A program made the position numbers and the translations under genes. From Vibrio sp. Hep-1b-8 (GTDB lineage: Bacteria > Pseudomonadota > Gammaproteobacteria > Enterobacterales > Vibrionaceae): 64,000 bases of DNA. The notes under the pieces were generated by a model, which ran no database searches, was not told the DNA's origin, and worked only from the letters and a program-made list of their open reading frames with translations. Of this stretch, positions 28,556 through 37,459 are shown piece after piece; within the stretch, counting starts at the first letter, position 1, and the number at the start of each line of letters is the position of its first letter. The DNA lies in the NCBI RefSeq assembly GCF_006124995.1, contig NZ_QEWN01000143.1, positions 1-64,000 of the forward strand, given 5' to 3'.

Positions 28556-29759
28556 CAAGCATGCCCCACATCGGCAGGAAGATACCCAGCGCAAGCACTA
28601 ACACCATACTGGCGACAATCACCAACAATATCGGCTCGATGCGTGCTGTTAGTGTTTTTAGGTCATAGTCCACTTCTCTGTCATAGAAGTCAGCTACTTC
28701 TAGTAGTAGTTCGTCTATTCGCCCCGTCTCCTCGCCGACAGAAATCATCTGAATAACCAATGGTGTAAAGATGCCGCTATTAATTGCTGTCGATGATATA
28801 GGGCTGCCCGCTTCAATGGAGGATTTCATCTCAAGAAGTCGGTTTTCTAGAAATCGATTTCCTAACGCTTCCGCAGATAAAGCCAATGATTGATTAAGCG
28901 GTACCCCCGCCTTAAGCATCAAGGCAAAGGTTCTTGAAAATCGTGACAGTTGAGCTCGATTGATCAACTCTCCGACCACAGGCATTCTCAAGCGAAACTT
29001 ATCCCACTGCTCACGACCATTGGCAGTCCCGATCCAAGCTTTCAGGGCAAATAAGGCACCTATCATGATAGCGACCAGAACCAACCAATAGTTAACAAAG
29101 AATTCTGACGTTGAAATGAGGATTCGTGTTGGCAGTGGCAGATCGACACCGAAGCGAGCGAACATACTGGTAAACTGAGGGATCACTTTAACGTTGAGAA
29201 TAAACATCGCGACCACAATAAAACTGATCACAAACGTCGGGTAACGCATCGCTGTTTTAATACGCTTACGTGTTTCAACTTCCTGCTCATAGTAGTTCGC
29301 CAGTTGCAACAAGGCCTGATCAAGACGACCTGTGTTCTCCCCGACATGGACCATAGAGACAAACAGTGAGCTAAACACTTTAGGATACATCTGCATTGAA
29401 TTCGACAAGCTGTGACCGTTGGTTAGCTCTTGAGTGACCGCTTCAAGCGCTTGCTGAAGTTGCTTGTTGGCGCTATTTTGACTCAACCCTTTCATCGAGC
29501 GCAGCAAGGGAACTCCGGCTTTAGTTAAGCTGTATAGCTGACGACAGAAAATGACCAGCACTTCCAAAGGGATCGTTGGAGTGAGTAACGATTTGACATC
29601 AATATTGAACGCAGCCTGACCACCGCCAGCCTGAATACGGGTCGGAATGATTCCCTTATTCAACAACTGTTCGGCAACCGCATCCTGAGTCGGTGCTTCT
29701 ATCGTTCCAGACGTCGCTGAACCATCTGAGTGTCTGCCTTGATATCGAAAATGTGGCAT
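28539..29759 (-). CDS. mshG: MSHA platform protein MshG
   Basis: Inner-membrane platform protein of the GspF/PilC family, 406 residues. Two repeated T2SS_F domains are seen: LEVLVIFCRQLYSLTKAGVPLLRSM (about 66-90, shown in part) with a membrane helix near 170-190, and LSRFSRTFALMLKAGVPLNQ (about 271-290) with C-terminal helices (PILLVIVASMVLVLALGIFLPMW, shown in part). It transmits MshE ATPase action to pilin polymerisation. Nine bases from mshE. Confidence 0.95.
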   Translation of the reverse strand: MPHFRYQGRHSDGSATSGTIEAPTQDAVAEQLLNKGIIPTRIQAGGGQAAFNIDVKSLLTPTIPLEVLVIFCRQLYSLTKAGVPLLRSMKGLSQNSANKQLQQALEAVTQELTNGHSLSNSMQMYPKVFSSLFVSMVHVGENTGRLDQALLQLANYYEQEVETRKRIKTAMRYPTFVISFIVVAMFILNVKVIPQFTSMFARFGVDLPLPTRILISTSEFFVNYWLVLVAIMIGALFALKAWIGTANGREQWDKFRLRMPVVGELINRAQLSRFSRTFALMLKAGVPLNQSLALSAEALGNRFLENRLLEMKSSIEAGSPISSTAINSGIFTPLVIQMISVGEETGRIDELLLEVADFYDREVDYDLKTLTARIEPILLVIVASMVLVLALGIFLPMWGMLDAIKG

Positions 29760-29767
29760 AGTGATTC

Positions 29768-31492
29768 CTAGATGTAGATCGCCTGTGCAGAACCTGAAGA
29801 GTCACCTTCTCCCAAGGTCTTCACTTCACTCAAACTGACAATGCCTTGCAAAGCTAACTCCATGGCAGAAGCAAGCAACGGTTTGTAGTTGGGTGCGTTA
29901 CGCGCCACGCGTGAAAAGCCTACGGCATCATTTGCGCGCAGCATATCCATCATATCTTGCTCAAGCTCAAGCATTTCAAATACACCAATACGCCCTCTGT
30001 AACCCGTTAGGTTACAGTTTTGGCAACCACGGCCTTTAACAAAATGACTTTCAACCTGATTAGGGAAGCGTTGAGCGATCCATTGCTTGTCTGCCGCATC
30101 AAGCTCATCTTCCGTTTTACAATCAGGGCATACTTTTCGCACCAATCGCTGAGCGACGACCGCACGAACAGCACTCGCAACAAGATAGCCTGGCGCCCCC
30201 ATGTCCATCATTCGTAGCGCACTATCGACCGCATCATTGGTATGCAATGTACTTAGCACTAAATGCCCAGTAAGTGCTGCACGAAGGCCAATTTCGACCG
30301 TTTCCTGATCACGCATCTCACCGACCAAGATGATATCAGGGTCTTGACGTAGAAATGTTCTCAACACAGTAGAGAAATCGAGGTCTATCTTAGGATTAAC
30401 CTGAACCTGATTGACTCGCGGTAATCTGTATTCAACGGGATCTTCAGCAGTAATGATTTTTTTGCCTGGCTCATTGAGTTCATTGAGTGCACCATACAGA
30501 GTCGTTGTTTTTCCCGAACCAGTTGGGCCAGTCACTAATATCATGCCGTGAGGTCGACGCAATTGACGCCTTAACCTGACGAGTAGATCATCGGGCAAAC
30601 CTGACTCTTCTAGTTTTCTCACGCCAGAAGACTGATTGAGGAGACGCATAACCACCGACTCACCGTATTGCACTGGCATAGTAGACATACGAATGTCCAC
30701 CGATTGCCCTTTGGCTCGGATATTAAAGCGTCCATCCTGCGGCAAACGCTTTTCAGAAATATCTAAGTTAGCCATTAGTTTTAGACGCAGCACTAACGCC
30801 GAGGCAATGTTGACCTCATTGAGCAATGTTTCATGCAAGACACCATCGATACGCTGGCGTAGACGCAGAACATTCGAATCTGGTTCAATGTGGATGTCCG
30901 ATGCTCCCACTTGGATGGCATCTTCAAACAGTGAATTGATCAACTTAACCACTGTCACTTCGTCACTGTCTTCACCTTCAATATTAAAATCGAAGGCTTC
31001 GGTTACCTGATGCTCCGCCTGTAACTGCTCTGCAAACGAAGCAATTTCTTTAGTTCGGCGATAGTAGCGGTCAAACCCGTCCACCAGTTGTTTTTCTGGT
31101 GCGATAACAAACTCGATCGCGTATTGCGATAATTGACCGAGTAGCGCCTCCTGAGCAAACAGGTCGGCAGGATCGCTCATTGCGACTCGCAAGGTATCCA
31201 TTTGACGACCAATGACCAATGCCCGTAAACGGCGAGCGTGCACTTCAGGCAGAAGTTGGACCGCATCGATATCGACATTGGCTCGACTGAGATCGATCAA
31301 GGGAATATCAAGTTGCTGAGACAAAAATGTCAGCATCTGATGCTCACTTAAGAATCCTAACTCGATTAATGTCGCACCTAACTTTCGACCCGTTGATTGC
31401 TGTGCATTTAGCGCCTGCTCAACTTGTTGTTCAGTGATAATGCCCTCTTCGACTAGCAAATCACCCAAGCGCTTTCTTAATTTAATTTTCAC
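29768..31492 (-). CDS. mshE: MSHA extension ATPase MshE
   Basis: GspE/PilB-type hexameric ATPase, 574 residues, starting with GTG. The N-terminal MshEN domain has the two c-di-GMP-binding repeats RLGDLLVEEGIITEQQVEQA (from about 8) and KLGATLIELGFLSEHQMLTF (from about 37), the defining motif for direct c-di-GMP binding shown for V. cholerae MshE. Then come Walker A GPTGSGKTT (about 318-326), Asp box, Walker B DPDIILVGEMRD (about 382), His box GHLVLSTLHTND, and a tetra-Cys zinc motif (CPDC...CQNC, about 458-494). It overlaps mshN by 11 bases. Confidence 0.97.
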   Translation of the reverse strand: MKIKLRKRLGDLLVEEGIITEQQVEQALNAQQSTGRKLGATLIELGFLSEHQMLTFLSQQLDIPLIDLSRANVDIDAVQLLPEVHARRLRALVIGRQMDTLRVAMSDPADLFAQEALLGQLSQYAIEFVIAPEKQLVDGFDRYYRRTKEIASFAEQLQAEHQVTEAFDFNIEGEDSDEVTVVKLINSLFEDAIQVGASDIHIEPDSNVLRLRQRIDGVLHETLLNEVNIASALVLRLKLMANLDISEKRLPQDGRFNIRAKGQSVDIRMSTMPVQYGESVVMRLLNQSSGVRKLEESGLPDDLLVRLRRQLRRPHGMILVTGPTGSGKTTTLYGALNELNEPGKKIITAEDPVEYRLPRVNQVQVNPKIDLDFSTVLRTFLRQDPDIILVGEMRDQETVEIGLRAALTGHLVLSTLHTNDAVDSALRMMDMGAPGYLVASAVRAVVAQRLVRKVCPDCKTEDELDAADKQWIAQRFPNQVESHFVKGRGCQNCNLTGYRGRIGVFEMLELEQDMMDMLRANDAVGFSRVARNAPNYKPLLASAMELALQGIVSLSEVKTLGEGDSSGSAQAIYI

Positions 31493-32528
31493 TGCTGGAT
31501 TCCTCTAAACTGCTAATCAGAGTTAGTCGGTCTCGGATAAATTGCTGCGACTGGCTAGAGAGTCCAAGCTTAGTCAACGCTTGATGGTAGGCGCTTTTTG
31601 CCGATGCTAAATCAAAAGCTCGCTCTTGTTGAATAGCCAGTCCTAACCACCAGCGAGCACTATCAGGCTCGATGGCAACTAACTGCTGGTAACTTTGCAG
31701 AGCCATCTCATCTTGCTTTTCTTTTTGCGCTAAAGCAGCACGTAAAGCTAAGTACTCCACTGAGACAGATTTTGGTAGGGCACTGAGTACCGTTAAAGCC
31801 ACGCCGTTCTGCTGCTCTTTCATCAGCATTCTTGCCAAAGCTAAGCGTAAATCAACATCCTCTGGGTTGAGGGCGATACCTTTTTGCAAAATTTCAGCGG
31901 CTTTTCTTACTTCTCCTTTGCCATAGTAAAGCGCAGATAAGCGTTTTCTGACTGAGGCATCGGCCGGTGTATAACGCAATGCATCACTATAATGATTGAG
32001 TGCTTCTGATAGATTGTTGCCATCCAGTGCTTTTTTTGCACGCTGTTGTGCTTTATCCGACAACTGCTGTGGCGTTAAATCGACTTGCTCAATGACCACT
32101 TCGCCCAATTGAGCCTGTTTAACTTGAGATGCTTGGTTGCTTGTCATTTTATTTTGAGCTAGCAAAACAGTCGAAGCTTGCTGTGGATGTGGCGTTTTTT
32201 TGCTCACCTTTTGTGTTTCTATAGCTGGCTGTGACGGCTTATCTTGGCGATCCGTCCGATACAGGGCAGAGTGATTGGGCGTCACTTTCTGAGTGGGTGA
32301 AGCAACCTCAATTTGCTCGCTCGCAAATTCGATGGTATCAAGTCGATCGCTCATCGGTGCATGCTGAGATATTGCCCAGCCACCAACCGCTAAACTCAGC
32401 GCAAAACTTCCTACCACCCAAGGTAAAACAGGACGTTGTTTCACTGGGGCGATATCAGCTTTGGTAAGTGTCACTTTCGATGGTGACTCTTTAGCTAACT
32501 TGGCAAGCGCGTTATTAATTGCACTCAT
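31482..32528 (-). CDS. mshN: MSHA biogenesis protein MshN
   Basis: 348 residues. A cytoplasmic N-terminus and single anchor (LPWVVGSFALSLAVGGWAI, about 34-52) are followed by a Gln/Thr-rich linker and a TPR array from about 160 to 330 (ALNHYSDALRYTPADASVRK, AAEILQKGIALNPEDVDLRL, ALQSYQQLVAIEPDSARWWL and ASAKSAYHQAL). Likely a scaffold in the pilus complex. Overlaps mshE and follows mshM by 3 bases. Confidence 0.92.
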   Translation of the reverse strand: MSAINNALAKLAKESPSKVTLTKADIAPVKQRPVLPWVVGSFALSLAVGGWAISQHAPMSDRLDTIEFASEQIEVASPTQKVTPNHSALYRTDRQDKPSQPAIETQKVSKKTPHPQQASTVLLAQNKMTSNQASQVKQAQLGEVVIEQVDLTPQQLSDKAQQRAKKALDGNNLSEALNHYSDALRYTPADASVRKRLSALYYGKGEVRKAAEILQKGIALNPEDVDLRLALARMLMKEQQNGVALTVLSALPKSVSVEYLALRAALAQKEKQDEMALQSYQQLVAIEPDSARWWLGLAIQQERAFDLASAKSAYHQALTKLGLSSQSQQFIRDRLTLISSLEESSSEN

Positions 32529-32531
32529 GAT

Positions 32532-33371
32532 TTAACTCCACCCCCACAATAGCGGGCTCTTAAATTTAGGTTTACAACTGTCATAAGTGTCATGAATGGC
32601 AGCAAATAGTTGTCGATTAGTGACAATTGCTAGCTGTTGACTGCAAGCCAACAGCAGTGCTTTATGGCAGATTTGATTAATCAATCTTGGATAACCTTTG
32701 CTTGCTCGCCAGATAGCCTTCTTATGATTGAGAGAAAATAGAGAAGTTTGACCACCAACTTTGCTTAGTCGGTTGTCAATGTAAGCCACGGTCTCGTCAA
32801 GAGTCAGTCCGCGTAACTGGGCACTAAAAGTAATCCGCTGGCGAAACTGACGTAAATGATGCTGTGACAGACGTTCATCCAATTCAGGCTGACCAAATAT
32901 TACTGTTTGCAACAGCTTACACCGTTCAGTTTCTAGATTGCCGAACAACCTCAGCACTTCCAAAGCATCATCACTAAGAGCTTGTGCTTCATCAATCAAC
33001 ACAACAACCTGCTTGCCTTGCGCCGTCAGCTCAATCAGACGCCCCTGAATATCATCAACAATCGATGCTGACTCACTATTATCGATACCCAGTTCACTGG
33101 CGACCGCCTTTCGCAACTGCTCTCCATCCAAAGCGGGATTAGGTACAAATACCAATTGGATATGGGGTTCAAACAGCTTTGCCATGACTCGACATATCAT
33201 GGTTTTACCTGTGCCCACTTCCCCTGTCACTTTGATTAGCCCTTCCCCCATGGCCAGTGCCGCCATGACTGTCTGAATCGCCTCATAATGAGGCTCTAAC
33301 CCCAAAAACAAGTCTGTGTCTGGAGTGAGGTGAAACGGCAAGTGCTCAAAACCAAAGTGTTCGAGGTACAT
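32532..33371 (-). CDS. mshM: MSHA AAA ATPase MshM
   Basis: 279 residues, ExeA/GspA-like AAA+ ATPase. N-terminal MYLEHFGFEHLPFHLTPDTD is the ExeA-type opening. Walker A GEVGTGKTM (about 50-58), Walker B VVVLIDEAQAL (about 121-131) and the sensor/arginine region QRITFSAQLRGLTLDE (about 182-197) are present; the ExeA C-terminal peptidoglycan-binding part is absent. Likely assists secretin assembly or insertion. Five bases from mshL. Confidence 0.93.
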   Translation of the reverse strand: MYLEHFGFEHLPFHLTPDTDLFLGLEPHYEAIQTVMAALAMGEGLIKVTGEVGTGKTMICRVMAKLFEPHIQLVFVPNPALDGEQLRKAVASELGIDNSESASIVDDIQGRLIELTAQGKQVVVLIDEAQALSDDALEVLRLFGNLETERCKLLQTVIFGQPELDERLSQHHLRQFRQRITFSAQLRGLTLDETVAYIDNRLSKVGGQTSLFSLNHKKAIWRASKGYPRLINQICHKALLLACSQQLAIVTNRQLFAAIHDTYDSCKPKFKSPLLWGWS

Positions 33372-33376
33372 ATATA

Positions 33377-35029
33377 CTACTGCCCGTCAGGGAACCACTC
33401 TTGCAGCAAATCCCTAGAACGTTCCAGCTCTTTTTGCCAAGTGTTGATACCAACGACTGATGGCTTCAAAAGAATCACCAATTCGGTTTTTTGCGTCAGT
33501 TGAGTCGTATTGCGGAACAGATGCCCTAATGCGGGTACATCACCTAAAAATGGCACTTTTGACACTTGCTCAACCGTGTTCGACTTCATTAAGCCACCAA
33601 TCACTACGACATCGCCATCTTGAGCACGAATCACCGAATCCGATTCTCGAATCGAGCTTGTTGCTAATGGCAAGGTTAGTCGTCTCGAACCGTAATCAAT
33701 TTCTTTCTGCTCTTGAGTCACATCAATAACAGCAGGATGAACGTGCAATAACACATTACCTTGGTCATCAATCTGCGGAGTGACATCTAACGAAATACCG
33801 GAGAAGAAAGGAGTTAGCTCTATGTCTGTTGTGGTATTCGATGTCGAACTGTTCGAATCCGTATTTGCTGAGAAATCAGTGACAAAATAACTGTCCGTGC
33901 CTACTTTGATAACCGCTTTCTGGTTGTTGGAGGCCGTCACCCGAGGGCTTGAAAGAACATTCAGATCACCTTGCGTTGCCATAAAGCTCAATACGGCTTC
34001 AAAGCTACCGCTCGAAATAACCAAATTAGACTGACCGCCTAACAAGGTGCCTATCGTATCTAAGCCGGGCAAAGGAAAAGGCAAACCATTCGAGTCTTTG
34101 ACCGTAGAGCCCTGACCTAAAGTGTAATTCGTCCCGTTTGATGTAAAGGCTTTCGACCAGTTTATTCCTTGTTGATAGCCATCACTCAAGGTCACTTCCA
34201 AAATCTTTGCTTCCAAAATAACTTGTCGGTGCATACGTTGCTGGGAGACCATTAAGAAGTTGCGAATTTCTCTAATCTCATCAGGATAAGCTCTGACGGT
34301 AATCACACTCGCCTGAGGGCTCACCACAACACCTTGTCCATTACCAGAACCAATAAGTTGTGAAACCGCACTTTCTAATTGAGGCCAAAAATCACTTTCG
34401 TTAGTCGTTTCAATCTCCGTCCCACCTCGAGTCGAGTTAGTCGAGTTACTGCTAGATGAGTTCGAGTTTGAATTAGAATTGGATGAGTTGTTCGACGAAC
34501 TGTTATCGGCATTCGTAATCGTACCGGTTGAAATCGAGGTAAGTGAACGACCAGAACGCTTGAACTGTAAGTAATCAACCGGAATAGTCACCGTTCGTAA
34601 CCCCGCAGGATAAACCTGAATTACGTTACCTGACTTAGTCACTTCGTAGCCATACATGTCTTGAACTACCGATAGCACCTCATCAAGAGAAACATCACTC
34701 AGATTAACTGTGATAGAACCTGTCACCTTGGGGTGGATAGCGGCGCTAAATTCCGTTCCTTTAACCAAGCTGGTAAAAAAAGCTTTTGCTTCGACGCCAT
34801 TAGCCTTGATTCGAAAGCGTTTTATGGTCTTGCTTTCTGTTATGTCGTCATTGGCAAGTTCCGGCATCAAGTCAGCCTCAACAGAAGGTGGCAGAGTTTC
34901 AAGGCTGCGGCTATTTTGCTCATTGATCGCTTGATTGAGAGTGCTTTTCGCTTCTATCGGATCGCGATGTCCCATGGAGCAACCAGCCAATATAGATGTA
35001 ATCGTAATTGCGATAGCGAGTTTACGCAT
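33377..35029 (-). CDS. mshL: MSHA outer membrane secretin MshL
   Basis: 550 residues. Lipoprotein-type signal (MRKLAIAITITSILAGC, Cys about 17) gives an outer-membrane lipoprotein secretin. An STN/N0-like domain is at about 70-135, then N-domain VISPQASVITVRAYPDEIREIRNFL (shown in part; about 236-260) and the secretin core with VLSSPRVTASNNQKA (about 358) and VVIGGLMKSNTVEQVSKVPFLGDVPALGHLF (shown in part; about 475-505). A Ser/Asn-only linker (about 176-200) separates the N-domains. It provides the pilus exit channel. Confidence 0.96.
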   Translation of the reverse strand: MRKLAIAITITSILAGCSMGHRDPIEAKSTLNQAINEQNSRSLETLPPSVEADLMPELANDDITESKTIKRFRIKANGVEAKAFFTSLVKGTEFSAAIHPKVTGSITVNLSDVSLDEVLSVVQDMYGYEVTKSGNVIQVYPAGLRTVTIPVDYLQFKRSGRSLTSISTGTITNADNSSSNNSSNSNSNSNSSSSNSTNSTRGGTEIETTNESDFWPQLESAVSQLIGSGNGQGVVVSPQASVITVRAYPDEIREIRNFLMVSQQRMHRQVILEAKILEVTLSDGYQQGINWSKAFTSNGTNYTLGQGSTVKDSNGLPFPLPGLDTIGTLLGGQSNLVISSGSFEAVLSFMATQGDLNVLSSPRVTASNNQKAVIKVGTDSYFVTDFSANTDSNSSTSNTTTDIELTPFFSGISLDVTPQIDDQGNVLLHVHPAVIDVTQEQKEIDYGSRRLTLPLATSSIRESDSVIRAQDGDVVVIGGLMKSNTVEQVSKVPFLGDVPALGHLFRNTTQLTQKTELVILLKPSVVGINTWQKELERSRDLLQEWFPDGQ

Positions 35030-35044
35030 ATGTTTCCACTGACC

Positions 35045-35374
35045 TTACTGTTTAATTTCCATAGAAAAGAGTTCTAATTTCCATTGCTGTTCACCGCGAG
35101 ACAAAATGACAGCATCTGACTGAACTTGATTAATTCGGTAGCCATTAATTTTCTCCCCCATCCCTCTTACCTGACCAGCAAGAGTCGCTAAACAATCTTG
35201 CTCACCAGAACAGACGATAGCTTGAAGCTCCGGTAGGGGTGGTCGCACCTTTTGCTTCGGTTTCTCACCCGCAGGCCGTTGAGCTTCCCAACCCAGAGGT
35301 GCCGTCGGATCTTGTGCTGACCAAACAGTCGTTGAAATAAGCATGAATACTGCAAACAGCCACTTTCTATCCAC
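35045..35374 (-). CDS. mshK: MSHA biogenesis protein MshK
   Basis: About 109 residues with a signal peptide (DRKWLFAVFMLISTTVWSA) and a short periplasmic domain resembling the pilotin/PilP-like position in the alignment complex. The mature part starts QDPTAPLGWE and contains a Cys pair (CSGEQDC). The ORF opens TTG-GTG; GTG at 35374 has better Shine-Dalgarno spacing (GGAG then 7 bases). Overlaps the end of mshJ. Confidence 0.88.
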   Translation of the reverse strand: MDRKWLFAVFMLISTTVWSAQDPTAPLGWEAQRPAGEKPKQKVRPPLPELQAIVCSGEQDCLATLAGQVRGMGEKINGYRINQVQSDAVILSRGEQQWKLELFSMEIKQ

Positions 35375-36017
35375 CAATAAACTCCTGTCTGGAACCTAGG
35401 GTATACACTTCAAGCACTAAACGGGCTTCAGGATACGCTTCAACCGTGTATCGAAAGCTTCGCCAGTAGTATTTCATCGGTAAGTTCTCTAGCGTATCTA
35501 AATACTCAACGATGGCAAAATAGTTCCCCGTCACTTCGAGTCTGACTGGATGTAAGTAGTAACTGGACAGGATTTCTGATTGTTCATTACTTACTATTGG
35601 CTCAGCTTGCATTGATTCGAGCGCGACCAGCTTTAAACCTTTTGTCTCTGATAAGACATCTTCTAGCAGTAGCGCCATCTCGCTCGGTGAAATCAGATTC
35701 TCAACGATCTCTGCAAGTTGCTCAGATAAACTCTGGCTTTCAGACATCAAACGCTTGAACTCCAGATTGAGTTCTTGGTCTGGATCCTTTTTAAGTTTAG
35801 CCGTCATTAATAATATGTCGGCCTCTAAACGTTGTGCATCGAGCTTAGTGGCAGTGATCTGTTTCATCACCGCTTGATTGTTTTTTAAGATCGGCTCAAC
35901 CAATACAACATATATTCCTAGTCCAAACGCCACGACGCCACATAGAGCGACCAGCCATTTCTCCCGCTGACTTAACTGAGCAAACTTGTCTTGCCACTGT
36001 TGCCAATACTGCTGCAT
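35367..36017 (-). CDS. mshJ: MSHA alignment protein MshJ
   Basis: 216 residues, PilO/GspM-like. One membrane segment (WLVALCGVVAFGLGIYVVLV, about 23-42) follows a short cytoplasmic part containing QLSQREKW, then a coiled coil (about 45-100) and a ferredoxin-like periplasmic domain (VRLEVTGNYFAIVEYLDTLENLP, shown in part). Forms the inner-membrane alignment complex with MshI. Start overlaps the mshI stop by one base. Confidence 0.92.
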   Translation of the reverse strand: MQQYWQQWQDKFAQLSQREKWLVALCGVVAFGLGIYVVLVEPILKNNQAVMKQITATKLDAQRLEADILLMTAKLKKDPDQELNLEFKRLMSESQSLSEQLAEIVENLISPSEMALLLEDVLSETKGLKLVALESMQAEPIVSNEQSEILSSYYLHPVRLEVTGNYFAIVEYLDTLENLPMKYYWRSFRYTVEAYPEARLVLEVYTLGSRQEFIGG

Positions 36018-37453
36018 TATTCGCGCTCCTGAGTCGTCTTTAGTTCAAACGTGATAATGCCTTGTTCATTGCGACCTATTTTGAGTTTTTCAAACGTCCT
36101 TCCTACGAGGTCTAACTCAGATTTGAATTGATTGACCCAATTAGGGATCGCTTGCGGATTTCTGGCTAAACCAACCAAATCAAGCGTGACGGCATCAATG
36201 GAGATCTCACTCAACGAGATATCGTTGCGACCTAAAGCCGCCAAAGAACGCATCACACCGGAATAACCAACTTGCTGAGTTTCATCAAACTCGCTGACCG
36301 CTTTGAGAGAGTTTCGTTTCGCTTCTATTTCTAGCTTTAACCTTGCTACCGCAGCAACTTTGGCAGGGGTCGGTTTATGCTGACTAAGGCGTTGGTTCAA
36401 CACCGCGGTTTGTTTTTCAAACTCTGCGACTTGTGACCGGTATAATTGCAGTTCTTGAGTTAACTGAATTTTCTGGTACACCAATGCGGCACTGCTGAGC
36501 AAAAGAAAGGCACTTAACACTCCCCAGATGAGCACAATATTGCGTAGGGTGAAATAGTCTTGCTTCGTTTTGAACTCTTCAGGGAACAGGTTGATCTGTG
36601 CATTTTGTAAATTTTGAACAATTCCAACCAGAATTTCTCCGGATTGCTGTCCCAACTCCGACAGCTGCGAGACTTTTACACTAAGCGTGTCGTTTAAAGC
36701 GTCAACGATTTGCTGCTGCTCTTCATCATCACAACAGATGTACATTTGGTGCAGAGAAACAGTGCGTAACTGTGACGAAAGGTAATCAATCGAACGTTGC
36801 AACTCTAGTGCGATACCATCTAGCTGTAAGATGCTACTTGCAACGCCCGTCAATGGTGAGGCAATGCCTCGTATTGTACGTTGGAATGCACATTGCGACT
36901 CCACAAATGCACTGACTCTGAACTGACTTTGCCTGCTGCGTTGAAGTAATAAGAAGTTTTTATTCTCACTCGCATGCCCCCAGACTTCGTCCTCAACCAT
37001 AATTCTCGACAACTCTATGTTGAGTGATTTGAGACCGTGATATAAGTTGACTACTGCACTGCGCGAAAATACATAGACTTGCAGTTTATTGCTGTTAGGC
37101 AGAGCCACAGCGTCTGCCACAATATCGGTCACTCGTTCGCTAACAAGATCTTTGAGTAAGAATGGCAAAGCCCCAGCAAGTTCGTTTTCTGGAACACTTG
37201 GCTTTTCTATCTGGTAGGTTTGGTACAGGTTGGAGTCGAGCACGACATCAAGCACAACCTCAGACACATTCGCATCTCGCAAAGCATCCAATAATGTTTC
37301 ATGCCACGTAGAGCCCTGATAAGGAACCGACAATGCTAACTCTACACCAGGCAATGATGAAAAATAGAGTGCACTCGGCTGAACAACAACGCTCAGACGC
37401 TTTGCCGTTTCTTTACTGCGCTTAAATTTGCTAATCAGTGATTGAATGTTCAT
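36017..37453 (-). CDS. mshI: MSHA biogenesis protein MshI
   Basis: 478 residues combining a cytoplasmic actin-like PilM domain (about 1-290) with a C-terminal PilN-like part: membrane helix IVLIWGVLSAFLLLSSAALVY (about 305-325, shown in part), coiled coil (about 330-380) and a small periplasmic domain. It links cytoplasmic ATPase MshE to MshJ in the alignment complex. Follows csrD by 6 bases and opens the mshI-to-mshF secretion row. Confidence 0.93.
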   Translation of the reverse strand: MNIQSLISKFKRSKETAKRLSVVVQPSALYFSSLPGVELALSVPYQGSTWHETLLDALRDANVSEVVLDVVLDSNLYQTYQIEKPSVPENELAGALPFLLKDLVSERVTDIVADAVALPNSNKLQVYVFSRSAVVNLYHGLKSLNIELSRIMVEDEVWGHASENKNFLLLQRSRQSQFRVSAFVESQCAFQRTIRGIASPLTGVASSILQLDGIALELQRSIDYLSSQLRTVSLHQMYICCDDEEQQQIVDALNDTLSVKVSQLSELGQQSGEILVGIVQNLQNAQINLFPEEFKTKQDYFTLRNIVLIWGVLSAFLLLSSAALVYQKIQLTQELQLYRSQVAEFEKQTAVLNQRLSQHKPTPAKVAAVARLKLEIEAKRNSLKAVSEFDETQQVGYSGVMRSLAALGRNDISLSEISIDAVTLDLVGLARNPQAIPNWVNQFKSELDLVGRTFEKLKIGRNEQGIITFELKTTQERE

Positions 37454-37459
37454 TCTGCT

